Assembly: GCF_020809045.1 (NCBI RefSeq) | Contig: NZ_CP078079.1 | Location: forward strand, 2,790,001-2,854,000 | Source of the DNA: Pseudarthrobacter sp. L1SW | Lineage (GTDB): Bacteria; Actinomycetota; Actinomycetes; Actinomycetales; Micrococcaceae | Length of the DNA: 64,000 bases | Reading direction: 5' to 3' | Shown here: positions 26,642 through 36,077 of the stretch, piece by piece | Position numbering within the stretch: the stretch's first letter is position 1 | How the letters are laid out: each line of letters starts with the position of its first letter | Notes under the pieces: model-generated | The model's input: only the letters and a program-made list of their open reading frames with translations | Told to the model about the DNA's origin: nothing | The model's database searches: none | Translations under genes and position numbers: made by a program

Positions 26642-27244
26642 ATGGGAATCATCGTCGCGAACCTGTTCATGACCCTCGACGGCGTCTACCAGGCGCCCGG
26701 CGGCCGCGAGGAGGACACCGCGGGCGGCTTCGCCTTCGGTGGGTGGCAGGCGCCGGTGTCCGACGACGAGGCTGAAGCGTCCATCGAGGCTGGGATCAAC
26801 CAGATCGACGCCCTGCTTCTCGGCCGGAAGACCTACGACATCTTCGCTTCCTACTGGCCCCACCAGTCCGGCGACATTGGCGGCACGCTCAACCGCGTGC
26901 CCAAGTACGTTGTCTCCGGCACCCTCACCGCTCCTGGCTGGGCGGGCACAACAGTCCTGCCGGATGCCGAGGCCGCGGGCCGGCTGCGGAAGGACTACGA
27001 GCAGGTCCATATGTTCGGCAGCGGCGTCCTCATCCGTTCGCTGCTCGCGGCAAATGTGCTCGACCGCCTCCACCTCTGGCTGTACCCGGTCACCCTGGGG
27101 CAGGGCAAGCGCCTTTTCGACGCCGGGACCATCCCCGCCACGTTCCGCCTCGCCGAGCCGGCGCGCAGCTTCCCGAAGGGGGCGGTGTCGCTGGTCTACG
27201 AGCGCGCGGGGGGCGTGGAGACCCAGGACATGCCGGGGACTTGA
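26642..27244 (+). CDS. Dihydrofolate reductase family protein (RibD C-terminal fold)
   Basis: A 200-aa protein starting at ATG 26642 (MGIIVANLFMTLDGVYQAPG). The fold is that of the RibD-C/DHFR-like reductases: MTLDGV near the start, LLLGRKTYDIFASYWP (about 60-75), PKYVVSG, and HMFGSGVLIRSLLAANVLDRLHLWLYPVTLGQGKRLF, typical of the YyaP/YwjB group. These proteins bind NADPH; real substrates are mostly unknown and true DHFR activity is doubtful. It is divergent from ligB (82 bp) and ends before the bidirectional terminator shared with groEL. Confidence 0.92.
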   Translation: MGIIVANLFMTLDGVYQAPGGREEDTAGGFAFGGWQAPVSDDEAEASIEAGINQIDALLLGRKTYDIFASYWPHQSGDIGGTLNRVPKYVVSGTLTAPGWAGTTVLPDAEAAGRLRKDYEQVHMFGSGVLIRSLLAANVLDRLHLWLYPVTLGQGKRLFDAGTIPATFRLAEPARSFPKGAVSLVYERAGGVETQDMPGT

Positions 27245-27255
27245 TCCCTAGGCCC

Positions 27256-27295
27256 ACAAAAAACCGGCCCAGCGGATGCTGGACCGGTTTTTTGT
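27256..27295. terminator. Bidirectional intrinsic terminator between the DHFR-like gene and groEL
   Basis: An inverted repeat with AAAAAACCGG on the left and CCGGTTTTTT on the right, stem extended by (G/T)CCAGC pairing, loop near 27272-27277. It gives a U-tract on both strands and lies between two convergent genes. Confidence 0.92.
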
Positions 27296-27326
27296 GCATG
27301 CACGGTTGCCCGCACGGAGCCACAGG

Positions 27327-28949
<1,623 letters not shown>

Positions 28950-29014
28950 TCAAGACAGAACCCCGCGCAGCTGACCAGCAGAATGCAAGACCAGCGGCAC
29001 GGGGATCCGGGGAG

Positions 29015-29308
29015 TTACTTTACGACGATCGCCAGGACGTCGCGGGCGGACAGCACGAGGTACTCGGTGCCGCCGGTCTTGACTTCGGTTCCGCCGTACT
29101 TGGAGTAGATAACGACGTCGCCGACGGCTACGTCGACAGGAACGCGGTTGCCGTCTTCGAAGCGGCCGGGGCCTACAGCAACAACTTCGCCTTCCTGGGG
29201 CTTCTCCTGCGCGGAGTCCGGGATGACCAGGCCGGAAGCCGTGGTCTGCTCGGCTTCGAGCGGGCGGACAACAATACGATCCTCAAGAGGCTTAATAGAG
29301 ACCGACAC
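29015..29308 (-). CDS. groES: Co-chaperonin GroES (10 kDa)
   Basis: A 97-aa lid protein of the GroEL cavity. Seen: [16 protein letters not shown], the mobile loop [27 protein letters not shown] (ends of the loop recognisable), and [16 protein letters not shown] 29308 has the ribosome site AAAAGGAG 8 nt upstream. It is first gene of groES-groEL, about 135 nt downstream of the promoter. Confidence 0.98.
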   Translation of the reverse strand: MSVSIKPLEDRIVVRPLEAEQTTASGLVIPDSAQEKPQEGEVVAVGPGRFEDGNRVPVDVAVGDVVIYSKYGGTEVKTGGTEYLVLSARDVLAIVVK

Positions 29309-29418
29309 TCGGACCTCTCCTTTTCGTCAGCAAATTCGTGGACTGGAAAGCATTCCGCCGTGGCTGGCAAACCGTCGTCGCGGTGCCGGCAGCAGCCTGG
29401 CTGGCAGCTCTTCATGTA

Positions 29419-29445
29419 TTAGCACCCTCCTAGGGAGAGTGCTAA
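29419..29445 (-). promoter_or_regulatory. CIRCE operator 1 (HrcA) for groES-groEL
   Basis: TTAGCACCC, 9 nt, GAGTGCTAA: 8 of 9 in one arm and a perfect other arm compared with TTAGCACTC-N9-GAGTGCTAA. It covers the predicted transcription start just downstream of the -10 box. Confidence 0.95.
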
Positions 29446-29450
29446 TGAAG

Positions 29451-29479
29451 ACTCTATGTAAGGGTTAGCACTCGGTCAA
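29451..29479 (-). promoter_or_regulatory. groES-groEL promoter
   Basis: On the minus strand: -35 TTGACC (29474-29479), 17-nt spacer, -10 TAGAGT (29451-29456). The -35 lies inside CIRCE operator 2 and the start region inside CIRCE operator 1. Confidence 0.75.
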
Positions 29480-29491
29480 GGCGAGTGCCAG
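29465..29491 (-). promoter_or_regulatory. CIRCE operator 2 (HrcA) for groES-groEL
   Basis: TTAGCACTC, 9 nt, GAGTGCCAG: one perfect arm, and 7 of 9 in the other. It overlaps the -35 box of groES and ends 29 bp before the -10 box of the divergent EamA gene, which could also be affected. Confidence 0.88.
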
Positions 29492-29520
29492 CATTTCGTC
29501 ACGGGCGGACACCATCCATG

Positions 29521-29526
29521 TACATT
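29521..29526 (+). promoter_or_regulatory. -10 box of a leaderless promoter for the EamA transporter
   Basis: TACATT followed by 6 nt and GTG 29533. No Shine-Dalgarno sequence is present. Confidence 0.45.
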
Positions 29527-29532
29527 TGACCG

Positions 29533-30465
29533 GTGCGAGCAGCCCTGTACCTGACCCTTGCCACCCTCTTCTGGGCGGGCAACTTCGTTGTAGGGCAGGC
29601 CGCCATGGAAACCATGCAGCCGCTCCAGTTGACCTTCTGGCGCTGGGCCCTGGCTGCCGTGCCGCTGCTGGTCCTTGCCCAGGCCGTTGACCGGCCCGAC
29701 TGGCGCGCTGTCCTGCGCCGCTGGCGCATGCTCCTGCTCCTGAGCTGCCTGGGCATGAGCGCCTACACACTGCTGCTCTACAGCGCACTGGGACACACCT
29801 CGGCCCTGAACGCTTCCCTGGTGACTGCCGCGAACCCGGCCCTGATCATGGTCCTGGCCGCCATCCTGCTCCGGGACAGGCCGGGCCCGCTGAGCTGGGT
29901 GGGCGTTGCCCTGGGCCTGGCAGGGGTCCTGCTGGTCCTCACCGGCGGCAACCTGCAGCGGCTGCTGACTTTCTCCATCGACGCCGGTGAATTGCTGATC
30001 GTTGCGGCCATCACCGTCTGGGGTTTTTACACCATCACTGCGCGCAGGCTGTCCGTCCCGGCGATTACGTCTACCGCGGTGCAGGTGGCCATGGCGGCCG
30101 TTGTCCTGGTCCCCTTTGCGGTGGCAGCGGGAGCCGGGCTGCCGGCCACTCCCTCGGAGGGCTGGTCGCTGGCGTACATCGCCCTGTTCCCCTCGCTGGG
30201 TTCCTACCTGCTCTGGAACCTGGCCCTCAAGCGCACCACGGCTGCCAACGCCGGCAACTACCTGAACCTCATCGCAGTGTTTACCGCCATCATCACCATT
30301 ACCTTGGGGCAGCCCATCACCGTCCCCCAGGTCCTGGGCGGCATCCTGGTTATTTCAGGCGTCCTGCTCACCAGTGCGGGCAGCAAGCCACCTCAGCGGC
30401 CCAGGTCGTCGAAGTCGACGTCCTCTCCGCCGTCGGCCTCCCCCGGGGAATTCCGCCCCCGGTAG
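29533..30465 (+). CDS. EamA/DMT family transporter
   Basis: A 310-aa inner-membrane protein with two EamA repeats of about five helices each (repeat 1 about 3-135, beginning LTLATLFWAGNFVVGQAAM; repeat 2 about 150-290). Family pattern TFWRWALAAVPLL and the late P-x-x-x-YLLWNLAL region are visible. DMT proteins export small metabolites; the substrate is not predictable. The C-terminal 25 residues are Ser/Pro/Arg-rich and overlap the 3' end of the convergent gene by 73 bp. GTG 29533 is probably leaderless. Confidence 0.92.
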   Translation: MRAALYLTLATLFWAGNFVVGQAAMETMQPLQLTFWRWALAAVPLLVLAQAVDRPDWRAVLRRWRMLLLLSCLGMSAYTLLLYSALGHTSALNASLVTAANPALIMVLAAILLRDRPGPLSWVGVALGLAGVLLVLTGGNLQRLLTFSIDAGELLIVAAITVWGFYTITARRLSVPAITSTAVQVAMAAVVLVPFAVAAGAGLPATPSEGWSLAYIALFPSLGSYLLWNLALKRTTAANAGNYLNLIAVFTAIITITLGQPITVPQVLGGILVISGVLLTSAGSKPPQRPRSSKSTSSPPSASPGEFRPR

Positions 30466-30770
30466 AGGAGGAAGGCAGAAGCCAGGGCAGTCAACAGGGA
30501 TGCGACAAGGAAGACGACGCTGCCGGCCCGGGCACCGTCGTAAAGCCCGCGGATATCCCGGGCCTCCTGGGTGTCGTCCTGGATGTTGTTGCCGCCCACC
30601 GAGTAGACCGTGGCGTTGAAGGTGTCCAGGAAGAAAATGACCACCAGGAGCGCGAGGCACACCACGGCCACCACCGAACTGGCGATCAGTGCCGGCCGGG
30701 CAAACCTCGCCAGCCCGCCGTCCCCGGGTTGGGGCTGACGGGACTGCTGGGGACCTGCACTCTGGTTCAT
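30393..30770 (-). CDS. Hypothetical two-helix membrane protein
   Basis: A 125-aa protein starting at ATG 30770 (MNQSAGPQQSRQP). Two membrane helices are clear: about 26-48 (ALIASSVVAVVCLALLVVIFFL) and 83-103 (SVVFLVASLLTALASAFLLY). The tail is acidic (EADGGEDVDFDDLGR). The frame is open far upstream through the divergent methyltransferase gene, but that part is shadow. ATG 30770 sits 7 nt after a TAGTGT -10 box. No family recognised. Confidence 0.75.
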   Translation of the reverse strand: MNQSAGPQQSRQPQPGDGGLARFARPALIASSVVAVVCLALLVVIFFLDTFNATVYSVGGNNIQDDTQEARDIRGLYDGARAGSVVFLVASLLTALASAFLLYRGRNSPGEADGGEDVDFDDLGR

Positions 30771-30777
30771 GGCTTCA

Positions 30778-30783
30778 ACACTA
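30778..30783 (-). promoter_or_regulatory. -10 box of a leaderless promoter for the two-helix membrane protein
   Basis: TAGTGT on the minus strand, 7 nt before ATG 30770. It is one of a divergent leaderless pair; the partner is at 30812. Confidence 0.5.
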
Positions 30784-30811
30784 TCGGCATCGCGGCGTGC
30801 CGCTCCTCCAC

Positions 30812-30817
30812 TAGGCT
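30812..30817 (+). promoter_or_regulatory. -10 box of a leaderless promoter for the THUMP-like methyltransferase
   Basis: TAGGCT followed by 7 nt and ATG 30825. Confidence 0.5.
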
Positions 30818-30824
30818 GGAACCC

Positions 30825-32123
30825 ATGGCTCACGCTCCCCAGGACCAGATTGCACCGCTGCTCACCCCTGAAGGCTGGGAGCTCCTGGCGTCCCTGGGCC
30901 CCTACCAGGAGGAGAAATCCTTCGAGCTGAACTCCGCCCTCCGCAAGGCAGGCCACTCCCCCGAACTGGTTTCCGCCGTCCTCACCCAGTCCAGGCTCCG
31001 CACCAAGGCCGCCGCGAAATTCGGTGAGTTCGCCCGCAGCATGCTGTTCACCCAGGCGGGGCTGGAACAGGCAACCCGGCTGAACGTAGCCGCCCGCCAC
31101 GCCCAACGGTTCGCCGAGGCCGGCATCCGCCACGTGGCGGACCTCGGCTGCGGCCTCGCTGCGGACTCGCTGGCGCTGGCATCGATGGACATCAACGTCA
31201 CCGCCGTCGAGATGGACGAGACGACGGCGGCCTGCGCCACGGTGAACCTCATTCCGTTCCCCAACGCCACAGTGGTCCACGCGGACGCCACGGCTGTGCC
31301 GCTGGACGGGGTCGACGGCGTCTGGCTGGATCCCGCGCGCCGCGTCACCTCCAGTTCGGGGACCAAACGGATTTGGGACCCGGAAGCATTCTCTCCGCCG
31401 TTGTCCTTCGTGGAGAAGCTGGCGGCGTCCGGGCTGGCCGTGGGCGTCAAGATGGGGCCCGGCATGCCGCATGAGTCCGTTCCGCCCGGCTGTGAGGCGC
31501 AGTGGGTTTCGGTAGCCGGCGACGTCACCGAGGTGGCGCTGTGGTTCAACGCGGTGCGCCGGCCCGGAGTCCGCCGGGCTGCGCTGGTGCTCGGCGCCCA
31601 GGGCGCGGCCGAGCTGACCAGCGGCGAGGACTTTGGGGCGGGGCCAGCGGCACCGGTGGGGCCGGTGGAGGGATACCTGTACGAACCGGACGGCGCCGTG
31701 ATCCGGGCCGGCCTGGTGGCCGACGTCGCACTGCAGCTGGACGGGCACCTGGTGGATGAGCACATCGCCTACATCTGCGCTCCCCGCCTGGTGGACACCC
31801 CGTTCGCGCGCGCCTACAAGGTCCTGGACGTGATGCCGTACAACGTGAAGGCGCTGAAGGCCTGGGTGAAGGCGGAGGGCATCGGCGTGCTGGACATCAA
31901 GAAGCGCGGCACCGCCGTCACACCCGAAGAACTGCGCAAGCAGTTGCTGCCCGCAGGGAAGAACCCAGCCGGGAAGAATGCAGGGGGGAAAGCAGCTGGC
32001 AAGAAGGCCGGGGCCAAAACAGCCACCCTGGTCCTGACCCGCATTGGGGAGGACCGGGTGGCCATCGTGGTGGAGCCGGTGCAGGGCACTGCCGGCGAAG
32101 AAACGGCTACTGCGCGCGCATGA
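30825..32123 (+). CDS. Class I SAM-dependent methyltransferase with C-terminal THUMP-like domain
   Basis: A 432-aa protein. The SAM-binding motif is VADLGCGLAADSLAL (about 105-119), followed by acidic motif II TAVEMDE, and a DGVWLDPARR catalytic-type loop (about 164-173). The C-terminal half has the THUMP-like region of this actinobacterial family (LVDTPFARAYKVLDVMPYN; EGIGVLDIKKRGTAV) split by a Lys/Ala/Gly-rich insert (about 382-405). It probably modifies RNA, but the target is not known. The ATG lies 7 nt after a -10 box. Its 3' end overlaps the convergent shikimate dehydrogenase-like gene by 17 bp. Confidence 0.88.
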   Translation: MAHAPQDQIAPLLTPEGWELLASLGPYQEEKSFELNSALRKAGHSPELVSAVLTQSRLRTKAAAKFGEFARSMLFTQAGLEQATRLNVAARHAQRFAEAGIRHVADLGCGLAADSLALASMDINVTAVEMDETTAACATVNLIPFPNATVVHADATAVPLDGVDGVWLDPARRVTSSSGTKRIWDPEAFSPPLSFVEKLAASGLAVGVKMGPGMPHESVPPGCEAQWVSVAGDVTEVALWFNAVRRPGVRRAALVLGAQGAAELTSGEDFGAGPAAPVGPVEGYLYEPDGAVIRAGLVADVALQLDGHLVDEHIAYICAPRLVDTPFARAYKVLDVMPYNVKALKAWVKAEGIGVLDIKKRGTAVTPEELRKQLLPAGKNPAGKNAGGKAAGKKAGAKTATLVLTRIGEDRVAIVVEPVQGTAGEETATARA

Positions 32124-32925
32124 ACTCCTCGGCGGCACGCACCTGCCCGGCCGTGGGCCGGACGCCGGTGTAGAGCACAAACTGCTCCAGCGCCTGGATG
32201 GTGGCCACTTCCGCACCGGTAATTACCGGCTTACCTGCCGCCCGTGCTGCCTTGACCAGTGGCGTCTCGGCAGGCAGCGCAACGACGTCGAACACCACGC
32301 GGGCGGCGGCGATCGCTTCCTGCGGAAAGGCGAGCGACTCAGCCTCCGGCCCTCCGGCCATGCCGATGGGGGTGACGTTGATGATCAGGTCAGCCGTCCC
32401 GCCGTCGAGCGCTGCCCGCCATTGGAAGCCGTACTGTTCGGCGAGCGCCCGGCCCGTGCTTTCGTTCCGCGCGAGGACAGTGACGTCGGTGAAGCCGGCG
32501 TCGCGCAGCGCCGCGACGGTCGCCTTGGCCATCCCGCCAGCGCCCTGGACCAGGACGGAGTAGCCGGTGGGCACCTTGTTGGTGGCCAGAAGCTGTTCGA
32601 TTGCCGTGTAGTCGGTGTTGTAGGCCTTGAGGTGCCCGTCAGTGTTCACGATGGTGTTCACGGAATCGATGGCCTTGGCGGAGGGGTCCATCTCGTCCAC
32701 GAGGGCGATCACATCTTCCTTGTACGGCATGGAGATGGCGCAACCCCGGATGCCCAGCCCGCGGACCCCGGCGATGGCCTGTTCCAGGTTGGTGGGGGCG
32801 AACGCCTTGTAGATCCAGTTAAGGTTCAGCTGCTCATACAGGTGGTTGTGGAAGCGGGTCCCGTTGTTGCTGGGCCGGGCCGAGAGCGAGATGCAGAGGG
32901 TCATGTCTTTATTCAGAATGGGCAC
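32107..32925 (-). CDS. Shikimate dehydrogenase-like protein (SdhL/HI0607 type)
   Basis: A 272-aa NAD(P)-dependent oxidoreductase. The substrate domain starts ILNKDMTLCISLSARPSNNG, typical of the SdhL branch rather than of AroE proper, and keeps SMPYKEDV (Lys of the catalytic K-D pair), VNTIVN and YNTDYTA. The Rossmann domain has VLVQGAGGMAKATVAAL (about 127-143) and VTPIGM. SdhL enzymes reduce dehydroshikimate slowly and their role is uncertain. GTG 32925 gives the family length (HI0607 about 271 aa) and lies 6 nt after a TTAAAT box; ATG 32904 is the alternative. Confidence 0.88.
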   Translation of the reverse strand: MPILNKDMTLCISLSARPSNNGTRFHNHLYEQLNLNWIYKAFAPTNLEQAIAGVRGLGIRGCAISMPYKEDVIALVDEMDPSAKAIDSVNTIVNTDGHLKAYNTDYTAIEQLLATNKVPTGYSVLVQGAGGMAKATVAALRDAGFTDVTVLARNESTGRALAEQYGFQWRAALDGGTADLIINVTPIGMAGGPEAESLAFPQEAIAAARVVFDVVALPAETPLVKAARAAGKPVITGAEVATIQALEQFVLYTGVRPTAGQVRAAEEFMRAQ

Positions 32926-32931
32926 CCCACC

Positions 32932-32937
32932 ATTTAA
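32932..32937 (-). promoter_or_regulatory. Possible -10 box for the shikimate dehydrogenase-like gene
   Basis: TTAAAT on the minus strand, 6 nt before GTG 32925. Its -35 region would fall inside the 32948-33013 palindrome. Confidence 0.3.
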
Positions 32938-32947
32938 CCCGCTCCCT

Positions 32948-33013
32948 CCCAACTGGGTAGCGCCAAGTGTCGTTTTGGGGGTTCAAAACGACACTTAGCG
33001 CTACTTAGTTGGG
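32948..33013. repeat. Long near-perfect palindrome (30-bp arms, 6-bp loop)
   Basis: Left arm 32948-32977, loop 32978-32983, right arm 32984-33013; 27 of 30 positions pair. The core is AAGTGTCGTTTTG against CAAAACGACACTT, flanked by GTAGCGC and CCCAACT blocks. It abuts the stop codon of the GH3 gene and is followed by no U-tract on either strand. It could be a REP/MITE-like intergenic palindrome, a U-less terminator, or an operator over the promoter of the next gene. Confidence 0.9.
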
Positions 33014-34708
33014 TTAGGGGCAGCCGGTTCCCGCGGGGAAGCTTCCGACGGCGGCGGGCAGCTTCCCGGGGGCGGGCGCCTTTCCTGCCAGGACGGCGGC
33101 CAGGGCGTCGAAGGCGCCATCGCTGCGGCCATAGAGGGCCATCTTCACCGGAGCGGCCGAGTCCTGCAGCGGCCAGGGAGCATCGAGGGCGACGGCGATG
33201 TCCCCTTCCGCCCCGCGCCCGCCGTAGCCGATCAGGGTGACCAGCGGCCCGGAGCCCACGGACAGTCCGGCCCGGCCGGCAGCAGCTTCAAACCGGGCCC
33301 TGTCCGCCGGCCCGCCGCCGGCCACCCGCACCGCCCCCGGCACCAGCGGGCCGGTGCACGGTCCGGAGAGCATGGTGACTGCAGCGGCCGAAACCCGGGC
33401 TGAGAGGGATCCCCCGCTTCCCGCCGGCGCACCGGTTGCCGCAGCAGTCCGGCCGTGCCACGCCATCATGGTGGCCACCCGCCGGGCGGCTTCATCCAGG
33501 CGTTCAGCCGGCAGGCTGCCGGATGCAACGGCCTGGACAATGGCCGCATGCGCCTGCGCCACGTCGGCCGGCATGAGCAGGAGGTCCGCACCGGCGGCGA
33601 GGGCCATCACGGCGGCCGTTCCGCCGGGGTACTGCTTGGTCACCGCGCCCATGTTCAGGGCGTCCGTCACCGCCACCCCTTTGAAGCCCAGGCCCCGCAG
33701 CGCCGCGTACGTGGGTCCCGAGAGCGACGCCGGGACGCCGGGTTCCAGCGCCGGGACGGCGATGTGTCCGGTCATCACCATCGGCGAACCGGCGGCGACG
33801 GCGGCCTCGAACGGCTTCCAGTCGCGGCCGCTGAGTTCCGCAACGGACGCGGGCTGCACGGGGAGGCCCACGTGGGAATCAACGGCCACCGAGCCGTGCC
33901 CCGGGAAGTGCTTGACGGCCGGCAGGACTCCAGCGGCGAGCATCCCCTGGGCGAACGCGACGCCGAGGGAGGCGGCAGCGCCCGGGTCCGAGGACATGGA
34001 CCTGGCACCGATGGTGGGGTCCTTCGGGCCGATGGTGACGTCCGTATCGGGAGCGAAATCCACGTTGAACCCCAGCGGCACAAGCTCAGCCGCCAGCCCC
34101 TGCCCTGCCTCCTTGGCCAGCGGCGCGCTCCCGGCTGCCCCGTAGCTCATGGGCGTGGGCCATTCCGTCAGGGGCGGCCCCAGCCTGGCAACCTGGCCGC
34201 CTTCCTGGTCCACCGCGATGATCCCGGGCCAGGGGCGGCCGGCTGCGGCCTGGGCCAGCCGCTGGTTGATCGCAGCCATGCCGGGCACGTCCATCCTGCC
34301 CTGGGGGTCGAGCGGAACGTTGTCGCCCATGATGATGGACCCGGCAAGGTGCAGGCGCTCGATGGCGGCAGCGTGGGCCTCCACCTCCCTGCCCTTGAAG
34401 AACGGCAGGAGGACCTGCCCCGCTTTCTCTTCGGTGGTCATCGCGGCCACGGCGGCGGCGGCCTTGTCCGCGTCGCGCTGCTGGGGACCCCAACCCAGTG
34501 GCCTGGCACCCGGATCAGGTGCCGGCGAGGAGGTGGCGGGCGCCGTCGTGGTACCCGTAGGGGTGGGCGGGGCTGGAGCGGAAGGGGCCGACGACGGGAC
34601 GGGCCCGGGTGCGGCCATGCAGGACGCCAGGGCTACTGCGGCAGAGGCTGCCGCCAGGAGTGGGAGGGTTTTGTTAGGACTGTCACGCAGGTGTTGGAAC
34701 AAGGCCAT
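33014..34708 (-). CDS. Glycoside hydrolase family 3 lipoprotein (beta-N-acetylhexosaminidase type)
   Basis: A 564-aa protein. The N-terminal signal peptide ends in a lipobox-type VALASC (Cys near 30), then a Pro/Thr/Ser-rich linker to about 75. The GH3 domain carries the NagZ-type motif KHFPGHGSVAVDSH (about 268-281; the catalytic His-Asp pair) and the nucleophile region VAVTDALNMGAV (Asp near 350). Expected to remove N-acetylglucosamine from peptidoglycan fragments or chitin oligomers outside the membrane. ATG 34708 is preferred because a TAGCAT -10 box lies 7 nt upstream; a TTG at 34711 is also in frame. Confidence 0.93.
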   Translation of the reverse strand: MALFQHLRDSPNKTLPLLAAASAAVALASCMAAPGPVPSSAPSAPAPPTPTGTTTAPATSSPAPDPGARPLGWGPQQRDADKAAAAVAAMTTEEKAGQVLLPFFKGREVEAHAAAIERLHLAGSIIMGDNVPLDPQGRMDVPGMAAINQRLAQAAAGRPWPGIIAVDQEGGQVARLGPPLTEWPTPMSYGAAGSAPLAKEAGQGLAAELVPLGFNVDFAPDTDVTIGPKDPTIGARSMSSDPGAAASLGVAFAQGMLAAGVLPAVKHFPGHGSVAVDSHVGLPVQPASVAELSGRDWKPFEAAVAAGSPMVMTGHIAVPALEPGVPASLSGPTYAALRGLGFKGVAVTDALNMGAVTKQYPGGTAAVMALAAGADLLLMPADVAQAHAAIVQAVASGSLPAERLDEAARRVATMMAWHGRTAAATGAPAGSGGSLSARVSAAAVTMLSGPCTGPLVPGAVRVAGGGPADRARFEAAAGRAGLSVGSGPLVTLIGYGGRGAEGDIAVALDAPWPLQDSAAPVKMALYGRSDGAFDALAAVLAGKAPAPGKLPAAVGSFPAGTGCP

Positions 34709-34715
34709 CAATACG

Positions 34716-34721
34716 ATGCTA
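34716..34721 (-). promoter_or_regulatory. -10 box of a leaderless promoter for the GH3 gene
   Basis: TAGCAT on the minus strand, 7 nt before ATG 34708. It decides between ATG 34708 and the upstream TTG 34711. Confidence 0.5.
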
Positions 34722-34815
34722 CCCCTGCACTAGACTTGAACCACCCGTTCGCCTGCCGGCAACAGCCTGTCAGTGACGGCGTGAGCCAGCGGCAAACAGG
34801 ACAGTTAGGAAATGC

Positions 34816-35967
34816 GTGAAGATCGATTTCGCCCCCTCAAGGCAGTCAACCCTGGGCGTTGAATGGGAACTCGCGCTGGTGGACGGCAGGACAGGCGAAC
34901 TCGCATCCGTTGCCAATGAGGTGCTCCGCGGCGTTGCCTCACGCCACCCGGAACTGAACGATGACGACGAGCACCCGCACATCAAGCAGGAACTGCTGCT
35001 GAACACTGTTGAGCTGGTGACCGGCATCTGCGAGACCGCCGCTGAGGCCAAGGAAGACCTGAGCCGCTCGCTGGCTGCCGTCCGCGAAATCACCGATCCC
35101 ATGGGCGTGGAGCTCTTTTGCGCGGGAAGCCACCCGTTCAGCCCGCCGCAGCTCCAGCCGGTGACGGACAAAGCCCGCTACGCCAAGCTGATCGACCGCA
35201 CCCAGTGGTGGGGCCGGCAGATGGTCATTTACGGTGTGCACGTCCATGTGGGGCTGGACCGCCGCGACAAGGCCCTGCCGGTGCTGGACGGCCTGGTCAA
35301 CTACTTCCCGCACTTCCAGGCGCTCTCCGCATCAAGCCCGTTCTGGGGCGGCGAGGACACGGGCTACGCTTCGCAGCGCGCTCTGATGTTCCAGCAGCTC
35401 CCCACCGCCGGGCTGCCGTTCCAGTTCCGCTCATGGGAGGAATACGAGTCCTACGTCCAGGACATGTTCACCACCGGCGTGATCGACACCCTCTCGGAGA
35501 TCCGCTGGGACATCCGGCCGGTGCCCAACCTGGGGACCATCGAGATGCGCATTTGCGACGGCCTGGCCACGCTCGAGGAAGTCGGCGCCATCGCCGCCCT
35601 CACCCAGTGCCTGGTGGACGAGTTCTCCACCATCCTGGACAATGGCGGCACCATCCCCACCATGCCGCCGTGGCACATCCAGGAAAACAAGTGGCGCGCG
35701 GCCCGCTACGGCATGGACGCCATCATCATCCTGGACGCCGCGGGCAAGGAGCAGCTGGTCACCGAGCACCTGCTGGAGACCCTGAACCGGCTTGAGCCCG
35801 TGGCTGCCAAGCTTCGTTGTGCCGACGAACTTGCTGATGTGGAGAAAATCATCCGCCGAGGTGCCGGCTACCAGCGCCAGCGCCGCGTGGCGGCTGAACA
35901 CGGCGGGGACCTACGGGCCGTGGTCCTGGACCTGGTCAAGCAGATGCGCAACGGCCCCACCGCCTGA
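34816..35967 (+). CDS. Glutamate--cysteine ligase family 2 protein (YbdK-type carboxylate-amine ligase)
   Basis: A 383-aa ATP-grasp-like ligase of the GCS2 family. Seen: STLGVEWELALVDGRTGEL (about 11-29, substrate/metal site), ELLLNTVELVTGICETAAEA, GSHPFSPP, YGVHVHVGLDRRDKAL (about 140-155) and IEMRICDGLATLEEV. These enzymes join glutamate and cysteine; actinobacteria that make mycothiol lack glutathione, so this copy may act on another amine. GTG 34816 follows AGGAAA by 5 nt. A TAGACT box at 34731-34736 could give a leadered transcript. Divergent from the GH3 gene. Confidence 0.92.
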   Translation: MKIDFAPSRQSTLGVEWELALVDGRTGELASVANEVLRGVASRHPELNDDDEHPHIKQELLLNTVELVTGICETAAEAKEDLSRSLAAVREITDPMGVELFCAGSHPFSPPQLQPVTDKARYAKLIDRTQWWGRQMVIYGVHVHVGLDRRDKALPVLDGLVNYFPHFQALSASSPFWGGEDTGYASQRALMFQQLPTAGLPFQFRSWEEYESYVQDMFTTGVIDTLSEIRWDIRPVPNLGTIEMRICDGLATLEEVGAIAALTQCLVDEFSTILDNGGTIPTMPPWHIQENKWRAARYGMDAIIILDAAGKEQLVTEHLLETLNRLEPVAAKLRCADELADVEKIIRRGAGYQRQRRVAAEHGGDLRAVVLDLVKQMRNGPTA

Positions 35968-35982
35968 CTTCCCCTGCCGAAT

Positions 35983-36052
35983 CGGGGCACTTCAACACGC
36001 ACACGCCGGCCGCCCTCGTGATTTACGACGGCGGCGCCCCCAAAGTGCCCCG
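35983..36052. repeat. Short inverted repeat between the GCS2 gene and tsaD
   Basis: CGGGGCACTT at 35983-35992 and its exact complement AAGTGCCCCG at 36043-36052, with a 50-bp GC-rich middle. It lies between two convergent genes. It could be part of a termination structure; there is no U-tract. Confidence 0.4.
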
Positions 36053-36077
36053 CGACGGTTGGCGGGACGCCCTGCCG

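Noticed and set aside
30771-32216. Upstream extension (about 480 codons) of the two-helix membrane protein frame
   Set aside because: Lies antisense to the THUMP-like methyltransferase; the protein starts at ATG 30770 after a -10 box.
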